A DNA stretch of 64,000 nucleotides from Brienomyrus brachyistius (GCF_023856365.1 NC_064553.1:20175453-20239452); one strand, 5' to 3'. Shown: positions 1-13,263, counted from the first letter of the stretch. The notes: generated by a model not told the origin, from the sequence alone. A program made the numbers and translations.

Positions 1-3000
1 TCCATGGAGCGCAGGCTCCACCTGCTGGCCAAACCATTTCAATTCCTATTTCAATCAAACAGCTAAATCTCAGGCATTCTTCATCCGATTCTGACCAAAT
101 TTTACCCACTAATGTAGCACGGCCTCCCAGAGAGACCCACCAACTTTGGTGCCGATCAGTCAAACAGGGGCGCTACAGCCACTGTTCATATGCCATCATC
201 CCAAACCATATATTCAGTCAAGCTCAGGCACTTCACCAGACAGATCTACATTGGTGATATTTCTCCTAAGCAGGTGCAATTACATTTTCCTCCTGTTTCT
301 CATCCACCCTTTTTCTTATCCTAACTAAACGTTTCTACTGTAACATCAACATGTCAGATCTCATGCTATTGTAGTACTGTTTCCTACTTTCTGACTATTT
401 AAATGCATTGGCCAGCAATTACAGTCTCTATTTCATGTCCTATTATTATTGAACTTTTCATTTTATGCCATTGAACTTTTCATTTTATGCTGTGTACTCC
501 ATGTCTACCCACTTATTCTGTCCATTAGCTTCTCATGCTATAGTAGTAGTATTTCCTACTTTCTGACTATTTAAATGCATTGCCCAGCAGTTACGGTCTC
601 TATTTTATGTCCTATTATTATTGAACTTTTCATTTTATTCCATGTACTCCATTTCTACCCACTTATTCTTTCCATTAGCTTTGGAACCGCTTATCACTGC
701 TTGCAGTTATATTTATTATTATTTTTCTGCCCTAAAACTGAATGTACAGCCTAAACCGTAAGTGCTAGAATTATGAAACTTGGTACGATGATGTCAATTC
801 CTCCCCGCTACTCAGATAATCCGACCCAACCATGTCGGCCAGATGGGGGCGCCGTGGCGCCCTCTAACGCGTTTTGATTGATATCTCCTGTCCTGTTAGT
901 CCTATAATTGAAATTCATATTTCTACTGATAGAGACATCCTTGCCCTACCAACTTGCCATTTGGACTATTAAGCTCCGCCTACTTAGATTTTTTGCTAAT
1001 TTGCATAATTTGCAAAACCTACTTTTGCTTGTAATTCCTACACCGTCTGACGGAATCAGACAAATGAGGTATCAAACTGATCAGGTCTGTGAGCTGATCC
1101 ATAATCATTCAAATAACCCTGACATTTGTGTATGATACAGCCACTAGCCACGCCCAAAGACTACCTAAATTTAGCTAGTATTGGTCTGACTGTTATAACT
1201 TGGCCATACCCTAGCCTACCTTCACCAAATTTTAAATCCTATCCCCGTACCCCATTCTGGGGACACTGTTGAAGGCGGGCCGCATTTCGTCAATAGGGGG
1301 CGCTACAACTAAAAACTGCCAATATCTCCTGACTGCCTTTACCGATCCAAATGAAATTTGGCATACATGTACTACTCTGAAGCCTGAGGTCAGGTATCTA
1401 TCAGGGCAGTCATTAATCATAAAACCCTAGCCACCATCAGCCAATCAAAATCAAGCAGCATTCTGACAGGCCTTTGACAGGCTTAACAACAGCTGATCTG
1501 AACAAAAATAGGCTTGTACATTTGTCTCCTAACCACTAGCAATCCCTGCGAAGGCCACACCAATTGTCCACATGGGGGCGCTACAGCGACAGGATTTGCA
1601 TTTCTGCTTATTTCTATTGAACTGTTAATGATAAAATTGAGATTTGTTACTTATCTAATGCACTGGCCCATGCCAAATTCAAAGCCATGTAGAACTTCAT
1701 CCTATCTCTTTCCGCTTTTGCGTATTTTATAGGAGTCTAAAAACATGACATTTCGTTAACCTCCTTGGATTTTCAACCAACCTATGTAAATCTGATATCA
1801 TTCAAATCAGGAGACAGTCCTGGTACACAATTATTCAAAAAATCCTAAACTTTCTATAAGGTACGGCGACCAGCCACATCCAGACCATACAGGTGCCACG
1901 CCCACTTCAATCAGACAGCTGTATCTCAGGCCTGCCTCAGCCAATCACTACCAAACTTGAATATGTCATCAAGGACGGTAGTGGGTAAGGGCCCTCCAAA
2001 TTTGGTGCCGATTGGTCTAACGGGGGCGCTACAGCAATGCAATATGTGTCTCTAAACCTGCAAAACCAGTGAAAGTGACATTTATCTCATTTCTGTTCAA
2101 GTCTCATATTACTGGTAAAAATCCTTTGTACTGCAAGTTCTGTGAGTCATGCCAAATCAAGATATATGTATTGCATAATAACAGTCATCTGCATTCCCTT
2201 GTGATATTTAAAAACGGATTAAATGAAATATTCCTATAACTTTAACAATCTACACCCCATGTAAGTGATTCTGGTGTCAAGTCAATCAAGACACTGCCGT
2301 CAGGGATGTTTATTAAAAAATACCTGACCTTTCTGTATAATATGGCCACCAGCCACACCCAACCTGCATCATTTATAAGCCGATTTCAATCAAACAGCTA
2401 AATCTCAGGCATGCTTCATCCAATCCTCACGAAATTTGATCCACTTATGTAGCACTGGTCTACAGACATACCCTCAAACTTTGATGCCGATCGGTCAAAC
2501 GGGGGTGCTATGGCCACTATCTGTATACTCCTAAGATCCACCTTAGGTCAAACAGCTAAATCTCAGGCTTGCTTCATCCAATCCTCACAAAATTTCACCC
2601 ACTAATGTAGCACTGGCCCACAGACAGACCCTCCAACTTTGATGTCGATCGGTCAAACGGGGGCGCAATGGCGACTGTTCATATGTGTCTAAGAGCAAAC
2701 TTGGCTGAGAAGGCCTAAACATATTGAATAGAATTTATCCATGGAGCGCAAGCTCCACCTGCTGGCCAAACCATTTCAATTCCTATTTCAATCAAACAGC
2801 TAAATCTCAGGCATGCTTCATCCGATTCTCACCAAATTTTACCCACTAATGTAGCACGGCCTCCCAGAGAGACCCACCAACTTTGGTGCCGATCAGTCAA
2901 ACAGGGGCGCTACAGCCACTGTTCATATGCCATCATCCCAAACCATATATTCAGTCAAGCTCAGGCACTTCACCAGACAGATCTACATTGGTGATATTTC

Positions 3001-3446
3001 TCCTAAGCAGGTGCAATTACATTTTCCTCCTGTTTCTCATCCACCCTTTTTCTTATCCTAACTAAACGTTTCTACTGTAACATCAACATGTCAGATCTCA
3101 TGCTATTGTAGTACTGTTTCCTACTTTCTGACTATTTAAATGCATTGGCCAGCAATTACAGTCTCTATTTCATGTCCTATTATTATGGAACTTTTCATTT
3201 TATGCCATTGAACTTTTCATTTTATGCTGTGTACTCCATGTCTACCCACTTATTCTGTCCATTAGCTTCTCATGCTATCGTAGTAGTATTTCCTACTTTC
3301 TGACTATTTAAATGCATTGCCCAGCAGTTACGGTCTCTATTTTATGTCCTATTATTATTGAACTTTTCATTTTATTCCATGTACTGCATTTCTACCCACT
3401 TATTCTTTCCATTAGCTTTGGAACCGCTTATCACTGCTTGCAGTTA

Positions 3447-3478
<32 letters not shown>

Positions 3479-6400
3479 TTTCTGCCCTAAAACTGAATGG
3501 GCAGCCCAAACTGCAAGTGCTAGAATTATGAAACTTGGTAGGATGATGTCAATTCCTCCCCGCTACTCAGATAATCCGACCCAACCATGTCCGCCAGATG
3601 GGGGCGCCGTGGCGCCCTCTAACGTGTTTTGATTGATATCTCCTGTCCTGTTAGTCCTATAATTGAAATTCATATTTCTACTGATAGAGACATCCTTGCC
3701 CTACCAACTTGCCATTTGGACTATTAAGCTCCGCCTACTTAGATTTTTTGCTAATTTGCATAATTTGCAAAACCTACTTTTGCTTGTAATTCCTACACCG
3801 TCTGACGGAATCAGAGAAATGAGGTATCAAACTGATCAGGTCTGTGAGCTGATCCATAATCATTCAAATAACCCTGACATTTGTGTATGATACAGCCACT
3901 AGCCACGCCCAAAGACTACCTAAATTTAGCTAGTATTGGTCTGACTGTTATAACTTGGCCATACCCTAGCCTACCTTCACCAAATTTTAAATCCTATCCC
4001 CGTACCCCATTCTGGGGACACTGTTGAAGGCGGGCCACATTTCGTCAATAGGGGGCGCTACAACTAAAAACTGCCAATATCTCCTGACTGCCTTTACCGA
4101 AACAAATGAAATTTGGCATACATGTACTACTCTGAAGCCTGAGGTCAGGTATCTATCAGGGCAGTCATTAATCATAAAACCCTAGCCACCATCAGCCAAT
4201 CAAAATAAAGCAGCATTCTGACAGGCCTTTGACAGGCTTAACAACAGCTGATCTGAACAAAAATAGGCTTGTACATTTGTCTCCTAACCACTAGCAATCC
4301 CTGCGAAGGCCACACCAATTGTCCATATGGGGGCGCTACAGCGACAGTATTTGCATTTCTGCTTATTTCTATTGAACTGTTAATGATAAAATTGAGATTT
4401 GTTACTTATCTAATGCACTGGCCCATGCCAAATTCAAAGCCATGTAGAACTTCATCCTATCTCTTTCCGCTTTTGCGTATTTTATAGGAGTCTAAAAACA
4501 TGACATTTCGTTAACCTCCTTGGATTTTCAACCAACCTATGTAAATCTGATATCATTCAAATCAGGAGACAGTCCTGGTATACAATTATTCAAAAAATCC
4601 TAAACTTTCTATAAGGTACGGCGACCAGCCACATCCAGACCATACAGGTGCCACGCCCACTTCAATCAGACAGCTGTATCTCAGGCCTGCCTCAGCCAAT
4701 CACTACCAAACTTGAATATGTCATCAAGGACGGTAGTGGGTAAGGGCCCTCCAAATTTCTTGCCGATCGGTCAAACGGGGGCGCTACAGCAATGCAATAT
4801 GTGTCTCTAAACCTGCAAAACCAGTGAAAGTGACATTTATCTCATTTCTGTTCAAGTCTCATATTACTGGTAAAAATCCTTTGTACTGCAAGTTCTGTGA
4901 GTCATGCCAAATCAAGATATATGTATTGCACAATAACAGTCATCTGCATTCCCTTGTGATATTTAAAAACGGATTAAATGAAATATTCCTATAACTTTAA
5001 CAATCTACACCCCATGTAAGTGATTCTGGTGTCAAGTCAATCAAGACACTGCCGTCAGGGATGATTATTAAAAAATACCTGACCTTTCTGTATAATATGG
5101 CCACCAGCCACACCCAACCTGCATCATTTATAAGCCGATTTCAATCAAACAGCTAAATCTCAGGCATGCTTCATCCAATCCTCACGAAATTTGATCCACT
5201 TATGTAGCACTGGTCTACAGACATACCCTCAAACTTTGATGCCGATCGGTCAAACGGGGGTGCTATGGCCACTATCTGTATACTCCTAAGATCCACCTTA
5301 GGTCAAACAGCTAAATCTCAGGCTTGCTTCATCCAATCCTCACAAAATTTCACCCACTAATGTAGCACTGGCCCACAGACAGACCCTCCAACTTTGATGT
5401 CGATCGGTCAAACGGGGGCGCTATGGCGACTGTTCATATGTGTCTAAGAGCAAACTTTGCTGAGAAGGCCTAAAAATATTGAATAGAATTTATCCATGGA
5501 GCGCAGGCTCCACCTGCTGGCCAAACCATTTCAATTCCTATTTCAATCAAACAGCTAAATCTCAGGCATTCTTCATCCGATTCTCACCAAATTTTACCCA
5601 CTAATGTAGCACGGCCTCCCACAGAGACCCACCAACTTTGGTGCCGATCAGTCAAACAGGGGCGCTACAGCCACTGTTCATATGCCATCATCCCAAACCA
5701 TATATTCAGTCAAGCTCAGGCACTTCACCAGACAGATCTACATTGGTGATATTTCTCCTAAGCAGGTGCAATTACATTTTCCTCCTGTTTCTCATCCACC
5801 CTTTTTCTTATCCTAACTAAACGTTTCTACTGTAACATCAACATGTCAGATCTCATGCTATTGTAGTACTGTTTCCTACTTTCTGACTATTTAAATGCAT
5901 TGGCCAGCAATTACAGTCTCTATTTCATGTCCTATTATTATTGAACTTTTCATTTTATGCCATTGAACTTTTCATTTTATGCTGTGTACTCCATGTCTAC
6001 CCACTTATTCTGTCCATTAGCTTCTCATGCTATCGTAGTAGTATTTCCTACTTTCTGACTATTTAAATGCATTGCCCAGCAGTTACGGTCTCTATTTTAT
6101 GTCCTATTATTATTGAACTTTTCATTTTATTCCATGTACTGCATTTCTACCCACTTATTCTTTCCATTAGCTTTGGAACCGCTTATCACTGCTTGCAGTC
6201 ATATTTATTATTATTATTTTTCTGCCCTAAAACTGAATGTACAGCCTAAACCGTAAGTGCTAGAATTGTGAAACTTGGTAGGATGATGTCAATTTCTCCC
6301 CGCTACTCAGATAATCCGATCCAACCATGTCGGCCAGATGGGGGCGCCGTGGCGCCCCCTAACGCGTTTTGATTGATATCTCCTGTCCTGTTAGTCCTAT

Positions 6401-6892
6401 AATTGAAATTCATATTTCTTCTGATAGAGACATCCTTGCCCTACCAACTTGCCATTTGGACTATGAAGCTCCGCCTACTTAGATTTTTTGCTAATTTGCA
6501 TAATTTGCAAAACCTACTTTTGCTTGTAATTCCTACACCGTCTGACGGAATCAGACAAATGAGGTATCAAACTGATCAGGTCTGTGAGCTGATGAATAAT
6601 AATTCAAATAACCCTGATATTGGTCTATCATACGGCCACTAGCCACGCCCAAAGACTACCTAAATTTAGCTAGTATTGGTCTGACTGTTATAACTTGGCC
6701 ATACCCTAGCCTACCTTCACCAAATTTTAAATCCTATCCCCGTACCCCATTCTGGGGACACTGTTGAAGGCGGGCCGCATTTCGTCAATAGGGGGCGCTA
6801 CAACTAAAAACTGCCAATATCTCCTGACTGCCTTTACCGATCCAAATGAAATTTGGCATACATGTACTACTCTGAAGCCTGAGGTCAGGTAT
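1..6892. repeat. Satellite of about 2.74-2.76 kb, 2.5 tandem units
   Basis: The same sequence recurs with offsets of 2737 bp (position 1 to 2738) and 2755 bp (2738 to 5493); the third unit stops at 6892. The units differ by scattered substitutions and by the length of an ATT run (about 708-725, 3450-3480 and 6206-6222). Each unit holds an internal duplication of about 175 bp (about 357-530 and 530-700) and several diverged copies of a block containing AAACAGCTAAATCTCAGGC and a GGGGGCGCTA core. The short reading frames of 60-106 codons are the same in each unit but start and stop arbitrarily and resemble no known family, so I read the array as non-coding. Confidence 0.9.
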
Positions 6893-6996
6893 AGATTTTA
6901 ACGACTCTGAGCTATTAGTTTAGTTCTCCCCAAGCGAGCTTGATGGGCCGAATGGCCTCCTCTCGTTTGTATAGTTCTTATGTTCTTATGTTCTGA
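6893..6996 (+). mobile_element. 3' end of an interspersed retroelement (SINE/LINE tail)
   Basis: This stretch (TTTTAACGACTCTGAGC through GATGGGCCGAATGGCC to TTCTTATGTTCT) recurs in diverged form at about 15855-15957. It begins exactly where the satellite stops, so it marks the satellite edge. A retroelement tail is inferred from its dispersed, one-ended occurrence. Confidence 0.55.
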
Positions 6997-7799
6997 TTAC
7001 TTCTGTTGCTTAGTTCGATGTTATTTTATTTCCAGGTGTGATGTGCCGAGTATGAAGCTATTCGCCGCATTATAAGTATGAAAAGAAGACAGAATATCAA
7101 AAATATCGAGGCAGAATTAATTCAACAAAGTATCAAAAATATTATTCAAGAAAATGAAACACTTCTTGCGACTGAAGGCGTCTGTCGTCGAAAAGCGAAG
7201 CATTACTGTCGCCTTTAAATCATGTCACATTTGCGACGTTTTACAGGAGGTAGTTAATCTTAACTTCAGGTTTGTCTGTAAAATATCATTATAAACAAGT
7301 AATGTGAGTTTTCAGTTTGCTTAAAGCAAGATAAATGAAGTTACACTTCCTTTAAAATGAAAGATTACAATCCGTGGCAGAGGGGCAGTTTGCAGCACAA
7401 CACCGGCATTAAACATCAGCATAATTAAAGCCAAACTAAATGAGTTTAGCGTCATTCGGTAATTACATAGCACAATTATATAACTTAATACATACATATA
7501 ATGTAAGGACTTCCATATATTGCTGACCAGGAAAAACTTTAAGTTCTAACACGCTGTCAGCGCGTGCCTCGGTGTCCCCACAGTGCACCCACAGTCCTTT
7601 GCATGCACCGGTGCGCCCTTAAAACTGCAGGAGCCTTCTTACAGGCATGATTTTTATGATCGCGCATTGCATTTGTTTGACTTTATTAGGCTAAAACTTT
7701 TGTTCTAACTCAGACTTTCAGTTTCATGATGCAGGCCCCAGGTGCTACACAGTTAATGGTCCCTGAGTGCACCACAGCTTTCGCTATAAAACAATCTCT
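6997..7799. other. No gene seen
   Basis: AT-rich, unique-looking sequence. I see no supported exon, RNA gene or recognisable repeat. Confidence 0.4.
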
Positions 7800-8688
7800 C
7801 TACAGCCATATTTGGGGGCTGCCACAGGGGTGGCCAGAGGTTTCCAAGGAGGGATGTGGCCGCCCCTTGGAGGCGCCCTTGACATTAAGAGGTGGGGAGA
7901 TACAGTATATTGTCACACTGGGCCTCCTGACCCTTTGGGCCAGTAAGGCCAGTGTCTCTCTCCGGTAGGCGATCACCTCTTTATGGTGTCTTTCATACTG
8001 CTCCATCAGGGCTGCCGGTTCCTCCCGGATGCCCCTCAGAACAGATATTTTTTCCACCTTCAGACCTGAGGAGCTCTTCACTACATTGGCAGCGAATGTT
8101 TCTGCACCAGTGGGCTTGAGTGCGTGGGGGGAAGGAGGGGCGTGTGGTGACAAGGAAGCAGGATGGTTGGGGTTTGGTGATCTACCAGACTGAAAGGTAT
8201 TCTGGGGACTCAGGGGACAGTGTCGCCCTGATGTAGAGGGGCCTATAGGAGGGATGGCTGATGTAGAGGAGCCAGGTGTGGAGGTGCCACACATTGAGGA
8301 ACCCTGGTGATCACACTACAGGGGGACAAATGTTGGTGGGCCAAGAGGAAGTGGCTGGGGAGTAGAAAGCACAGATGTCTGGGAGGTGGGTAGACTACAG
8401 AGATTTATGCACCCCGGGACTCCCTCAAGTGCTTCTGAGATCTAGGATGGCCAATACTCGGTCCTCCCCAGGAGTGAGAGAATGCAGACTGGTGCTCCCC
8501 CCAGCCCACCTCACCTGCTCCCTCCAGAGTGCTGCAACCATCCTTTTGGTGATGCTGACATCGTCCCTGCACTTCCTCCTCATACCCTCTGCCAGGCGGC
8601 AGCAGCCATGGCCCGCAGAATGTATCTTTTTTCTTTCATCTCCTGCTATATATTTTCCTGATATATATTTGTCTTTTGCAAAGTGCAT
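7800..8688 (-). pseudogene. Broken reading frames, possibly a Myb/SANT-type accessory protein of a Harbinger-like element
   Basis: Two minus-strand reading frames (8688-8425, then 8294-7800) lie end to end in different frames. The first carries basic and aromatic patches (MRRKCRDD, MVAALWREQ) followed by a Ser/Thr/Pro stretch. The second is Pro/Ser-rich and ends in a helical, charged tail (LMEQYERHHKEVIAYRRETLALLAQ shortened here). A helix-rich DNA-binding head, a Pro-rich linker and a coiled tail is the general layout of Myb/SANT-like proteins of Harbinger elements, but no diagnostic motif is conserved well enough to be sure. No splice sites joining the two parts were established. It could also be a degraded host gene. 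Confidence 0.25.
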
Positions 8689-9472
8689 CGTGGTATAGGA
8701 AACGTACCCCAGAGCAGGACTTCAGACTAAACCATTTTCGGGAAGGGTAGGTGTGCTTGGGGTGAAAAAACTTTACATTAACTGGTGAGATAGATTAATT
8801 TTATCTGTACTTTTTTGAATATGAAGAATTATATTATTTTGGGGGATATCTCCCTATTTTAATGCTGGAGGGAGCCCCTCCCCCCAAATTTATGCCTGAC
8901 CCACAAACCCACACACTGTTCACAGATGAGAACAGCGCAGACCCTGCACGGTCATGTTTGGCAACTCCTTCCAATTTTATAGCCCAAACCAGGAGTAAAA
9001 GATGTCGAAAATCAGACCCTTCATAAACTTTTCTATCTTCAATGATACTCCATAATGCTGCTTAAAATGAAGCAATGCACGCACAAGTTAAAGCTCTTTT
9101 CGTTTTAATGAATGAGGAAAGAAATAGTTTTGGATAAAGAAATGAATTAGTCTTTTTTTTTCCATGTGAGCATCCTCCTGCAGCCTTTAAATATGGAAAA
9201 GTGGCTGATGGATGGACTTCTGAGTGAAACTCATTACCCCAAATTTTCTTAAATTGGCTTATATATTTACAACATGGTGACTGCAACAATAATACACCTA
9301 CGACTGTGGTGTTCTACCTAGAGCACCACTAGAGGGAGCTCACACATTCTATTGTACTTGCCACAGTAACAACAGTGATGTATAGGAACAGTTAGAAGCC
9401 GGTAATTTATATATAAAAAATGTAATTTCATTAATCTGAATGGGTGGGCCCAGCTGTCAATCCCACCCAGGC

Positions 9473-9772
9473 CTATCCATAGCTCCGCCTCTGTGTCAGT
9501 CCATCTCTTTGCAGTCCAAGTTGTACATCTACCAATCTGGACAGCAAATTTACAACCGTTCTGTTTCGGTGGTTATATTTAAGGAATGTCACATTAGTAA
9601 ATTCACGCTTTACATGAACATCTGAAATGGGCAGAGACAAAATCTGCAGTACAGGCAGACCAATGTCTTTAAAACTCCTTTTTCCTTCAGCACCCTCATA
9701 CTGCAAAACCTCAATCCAAAGTTCTCCATGTTGTTCATCTCTGTGAAACTGCAACAGGAGAGCTCTCTCCAC
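9473..9772 (-). pseudogene. Degraded hAT-type transposase C-terminus
   Basis: The minus-strand translation contains LPVLQILSLPISDVHVKRE followed by a segment with HRNRT and a Leu-rich tail. This is the spacing of the hAT dimerisation region, where a short 'LP(I/V)S' segment precedes 'ERxFS' and then an 'RN(R/S)' segment. The usual ER-F-S core is decayed (KREFTNV) and an overlapping frame continues upstream to about 9873, so the copy looks frameshifted. No terminal repeats were found, so it is a fragment. Confidence 0.4.
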
Positions 9773-9873
9773 TGGTTTTCTAATTCACCAAGGGAACAGG
9801 AAAGGCCCTCTTTTGGTAGGCTGCCTACTGCAGGTAATCTTACCCGGGGATGTAGCATCTCCAGCTTACTCAA

Positions 9874-10995
9874 GTGACTCTGGAAGTCGCATTTGATACT
9901 GTGTCCGGAAGCAGTCCATGCTGCGCTTAGGAATGACGTCTGTTTCAGTGTAGAATTGACTGTAAATTCCTAGCAAAAAAAACTGCCAGAAAAGTATTGC
10001 AAAATTGCTGTTAATCACTGTAAACCCCCCAGCTCCATGGGTGTCCCTACAGGTGGCTGCCCTTTGCTGCCACCTTCGTCTGTGCCCATGTGTCAAGTAG
10101 GGCAAAATGGGGTAGGTGAAAATAGAATTTCCCCAAGGGGAGTAACAAAGTACCTTCATTTCATTTAGAAAAGAATTCCAAAATGTCTTTTACAGGTTTT
10201 GTCGTATGTAAATTACAGCAATTGTCTTTTTTAAACAGAAAAATAACAATTAACTGTAATCTAGTTTAAAATGTTATCATGTATTCTATTCAAATTATTG
10301 AAGTTACCTGGCAACTGGAATTGGCAAATACTATTGATTCCAATGAAACATTTGAAACCACAAAATCACATGAAGAAAACGTACGCTGACCGTTACTGAA
10401 ACGACCTGGTATCTGTTTCATACCTCACTTTACAACACACAGGACTTTTTTTTAACAATTTAAAGGCACAAGTTATTTTACGTCATGGCCAAGCCACCTT
10501 TGCTAGTTTAATGGCAGAAAAATAGTCAAAGCCAGGCGCCTGGTCCACAAGGGATGTACTCAGTCACTGCTGTGTTTATGCTTTAAACATGCTATAAACT
10601 AATTTTTTCTAACATTTTCTTTAAGAGCTAGGTGCACTTGCACCTTGGTGGATTGCTATTATATTTGTGGATTTGCCAGGTAGAAGAAAAGAATGCTTCT
10701 CTACAGAGATACAGAAACAAATCTGCTTGTACACAATGTGAAAGCGTTTCAGCAGACCATCTACAACAACAGCAGGATTCCACCAAAGTAGAGGTCTGCA
10801 TTCCCGTAGAATCCATGGCAATTAAGTGCAGGGCAGGACAAACTTTCATTTTTGAATGCAGGAGCACAAGGGAAGTGACTGATATGCTCGCAGTAAAAAG
10901 AATGAAACAAGTGCTTTTTGTTATCAAACAATTATTTATTTGCATGAGTAAATAGAAAATTACACAACAAAGTATAGCACGATATCACAACATTA
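9874..10995. other. No gene seen
   Basis: AT-rich sequence with only short overlapping open frames on both strands (for example 10632-10955), none with a recognisable domain or convincing splice sites. Confidence 0.4.
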
Positions 10996-11150
10996 CATTG
11001 TCTCAAAGCGCTTTAGAGCACCCCCACCCAAAGCCCCCAGTGAGTAAGCCATAGGCGACAGTGGCAAGGAAAAACTCCCTAGAAGGAAGAAACCTTGGGA
11101 GGCACCAGACTCAAAGGGGAAGCCCAAACCTCCAGGGGCCGGCAGGGAGA
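10996..11150 (+). repeat. Interspersed repeat with the AAGCGCTTTA / GGAAAAACTCCCT core
   Basis: The stretch contains CTCAAAGCGCTTTAGAGC, AGTGGCAAGGAAAAACTCCC and GAAACCTTGGGAGGCACC in that order. I recognise this combination as a repeat common in fish genomes. No terminal repeats or coding potential are visible. Confidence 0.45.
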
Positions 11151-11212
11151 GTGAAAAACACACACATCAGATAACTGCAACAGGTATTCTTCTACATATC
11201 CTATACATATGC

Positions 11213-11410
11213 ATGGTACAGTGGTTAGCACTGTTGCCTCACACCTCTGGGAACATTTATCCATTTTCTAAAACCGCTTCTCCTGTTCAGGGATGTGGGG
11301 ATCAATTTGCCTTTTGGAACAGGCGGTCAGATGGATCCCAGAGGCTACAGGCACGAGGCAGGGAACAACCCAGGATGGGACACCAACCCATCACAGGGCA
11401 GGCTCACACA
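11213..11410 (+). mobile_element. Truncated copy of the (GGAT)n-tailed tRNA-derived SINE
   Basis: The copy shows the SINE head (GGTTAGCACTGTTGCCTCAC, 11222-11241) joined directly to the distal body (ATCCATTTTCTAAAACCGC and CACGAGGCAGGGAACAAC). The central part is missing and the body lies in the opposite sense to the head, so this is a rearranged or composite copy. Compare the full copies at 50668-51016 and 59932-60280. Confidence 0.55.
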
Positions 11411-11733
11411 CACAGATCATTCACACACACACACACACACACACAAAAACTCACCATTCATTCACACACCATTCATAAACACCATTCACACACCAGTCAC
11501 TCACACAGCATTCACTCACACACACACCATTCATAAACACCATTCACACAGCATTCACTCACACACACCATTCATAAACACCAGACACACACCAGTCACT
11601 CACACACCATTCACTCCCCATTCACACACACATAGACCATTCACATACACCATATACTCACACACACCTGTCACTCACACACACCTGTCACTCACACGCC
11701 ATTACCTCACACACACCATTCAATCACCATTCT

Positions 11734-11767
<34 letters not shown>

Positions 11768-11775
11768 ATTCACAC
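11410..11775. repeat. CA-rich microsatellite/minisatellite
   Basis: (CA)n runs at about 11424-11446 and 11740-11766 bracket repeated blocks of CACACACCATTCA / CATTCACTCACACA type. Long open frames across it on the plus strand are a product of the low-complexity repeat. Confidence 0.85.
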
Positions 11776-11794
11776 CCATCATTACCAAACACAC

Positions 11795-13263
11795 TCACAT
11801 ACCATTGACATATACCACATTCCCATTTGATGTGGACACCTTCACACTGCCTGCTTCTAGATTATTTATGTTCAGGTGTTCCACTAATAATTTGTCCACT
11901 TTAGTTCCAGCAATTTCCCAATTAAGAGCATTCAGCTGGAATTCACTGTCTACAACCTCTATCTCCACATCCATAATTTCCAATTCAAATTCTGAATTAA
12001 AACCCCTCTCTGCAGTCTCCTCCAATTTGACCTCTCCAATTTGTATTTCGACAATTTCAAATTTATCATTTACACCATCTAGCTCAAACTGGCAGAGGTC
12101 GACCACTACGGCTCCTATTTTCAGCCTGTCTTGGTGGTCATCTGCAGGCTTTATGGAGACTGTCCTTTCATTTAACAGAAAAACCTCTAACCCATGCATG
12201 TCTAACCCCTTATCCCTCCCAGGCTGGTTGATGGGTGGAGTTGCTGGGGAGCACTCTCCTTCTTCACCCCAGCAGATGATCTCATCCCACTTGTCCCAGG
12301 CTGCCCAATACACATCATCCGTCCAGCTAACTGCCTTGGCAATTGGCTTTCGGGTGTGTGACACGATGGAACGGTCAGCCTGGTCAGAGGGTGATTCTGC
12401 TGGGGAGCACAGCTCTTCCTCATCTTCCCAGTCAATCACTTCCATCCACTTGTCCCAAGTTGCCCAGTATCGATCGTTGCTCCAGCTGACAGCTTTTGCA
12501 ATTCGTTTGTTTCTGAATGAGGAAAAACACACAGGCAATACAATAGAGCTGTCAGTCACTCCTGGCACATGGAATTCAGTTCTGCACTGACACCTTCGCA
12601 ATGAACAACTGCATTATAGCATAGGAAACTAGTTAACTTTCACATACAATTTACATATAATCAAGAAAGAAGCCTGGAACAATTTTAAATTTTACTAAAT
12701 GGCAATATACTGATTTTAGTCACCAAACAAACTTTTCAGGTCTTGCTTCACTACTTTTATCTGTGTTTGTTGCAATACATCTGCCCTCTCCTGGTCTGCT
12801 GGAATATCATTGCTGTAGGCAGCACCGAGCGCAACCACCCGCATCCTCTTCCGAATGCAACATGAAAGCGCGGGAAAGCGCACGTGCAAAAGTGAAATAT
12901 CATCTAGACTTTGCGGCACAGGAAACTAGCCGACTTGCACATAAAATTTAAATATAACCAACACAGTAGCCCGCAACAATATTCACTTTATTTAAAAGCA
13001 ATGAACTAATTTACTCACAAGCAAGCGCAATTATTTACTTAAGCGCAGTAAAGCGCACGCGGAAAAGCGAAATATCAACTACACTTTGCGCATAAAATTT
13101 TAATATAATTAACATTGTACCCCGGAACAAAATCACTTTATTTAAAAGCAATATACTGACTTTACTCACCAAACATATTTTAATATACATGCAAATTTGA
13201 CAGATACTAAATAAGAAAAATTATCCGATAAAATGGGAGCAGAAAAGCAACGTACCTCGTCAT
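11795..13263 (-). CDS. Candidate two-exon gene for an acidic protein with a duplicated Trp-rich block (unrecognised)
   Basis: The main exon runs 12512 down to 11795 (stop). Its acceptor (TTTTCCTCATTCAG) leaves phase 2, and a short upstream exon at 13263-13256 (ATG ACG AG, then a GTACGT donor) fits that phase. The joined product is about 241 residues and starts MTRNKRIAKAVSW. It contains a block of about 45 residues twice: AKAVSWSNDRYWATWDKW then AKAVSWTDDVYWAAWDKW, each followed by an acidic patch and CSPA. The C-terminal half is Leu/Ile/Glu/Val-rich and acidic. I know no family with this signature. The internal duplication with conserved Trp spacing argues for coding; the alternative is a reading frame beside low-complexity DNA. 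An unspliced start at 12601 would give 268 residues. It could be the ORF of an uncharacterised mobile element. Confidence 0.45.
12600..13190. repeat. Three diverged tandem copies of a block of about 200-260 bp
   Basis: Segments at about 12620-12735, 12890-13015 and 13075-13175 share, in order, AAACTAG.., ACATA(A)AATTTA.., GGAACAA / GCAACAA, CACTTTATTTAAAAGCAAT and TTTACTCACC. On the minus strand each copy has a GGTGAGTAA-like donor. They lie in the putative intron and upstream region of the 11795-13263 gene. Confidence 0.6.

Noticed and set aside
1..6892. Conserved short frames in the 2.75-kb satellite
   Set aside because: Same frames in each unit because the DNA is nearly identical; no start context, splice sites or domain.
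10621..10955. Overlapping frames on both strands of about 105 codons
   Set aside because: No domain, no splice sites and similar openness on both strands.
11295..12590. 431-codon plus-strand frame
   Set aside because: Its first third is translated CA repeat (His/Thr/Ser) and the rest is antisense to the Trp-rich minus-strand exon, which has the more protein-like pattern.
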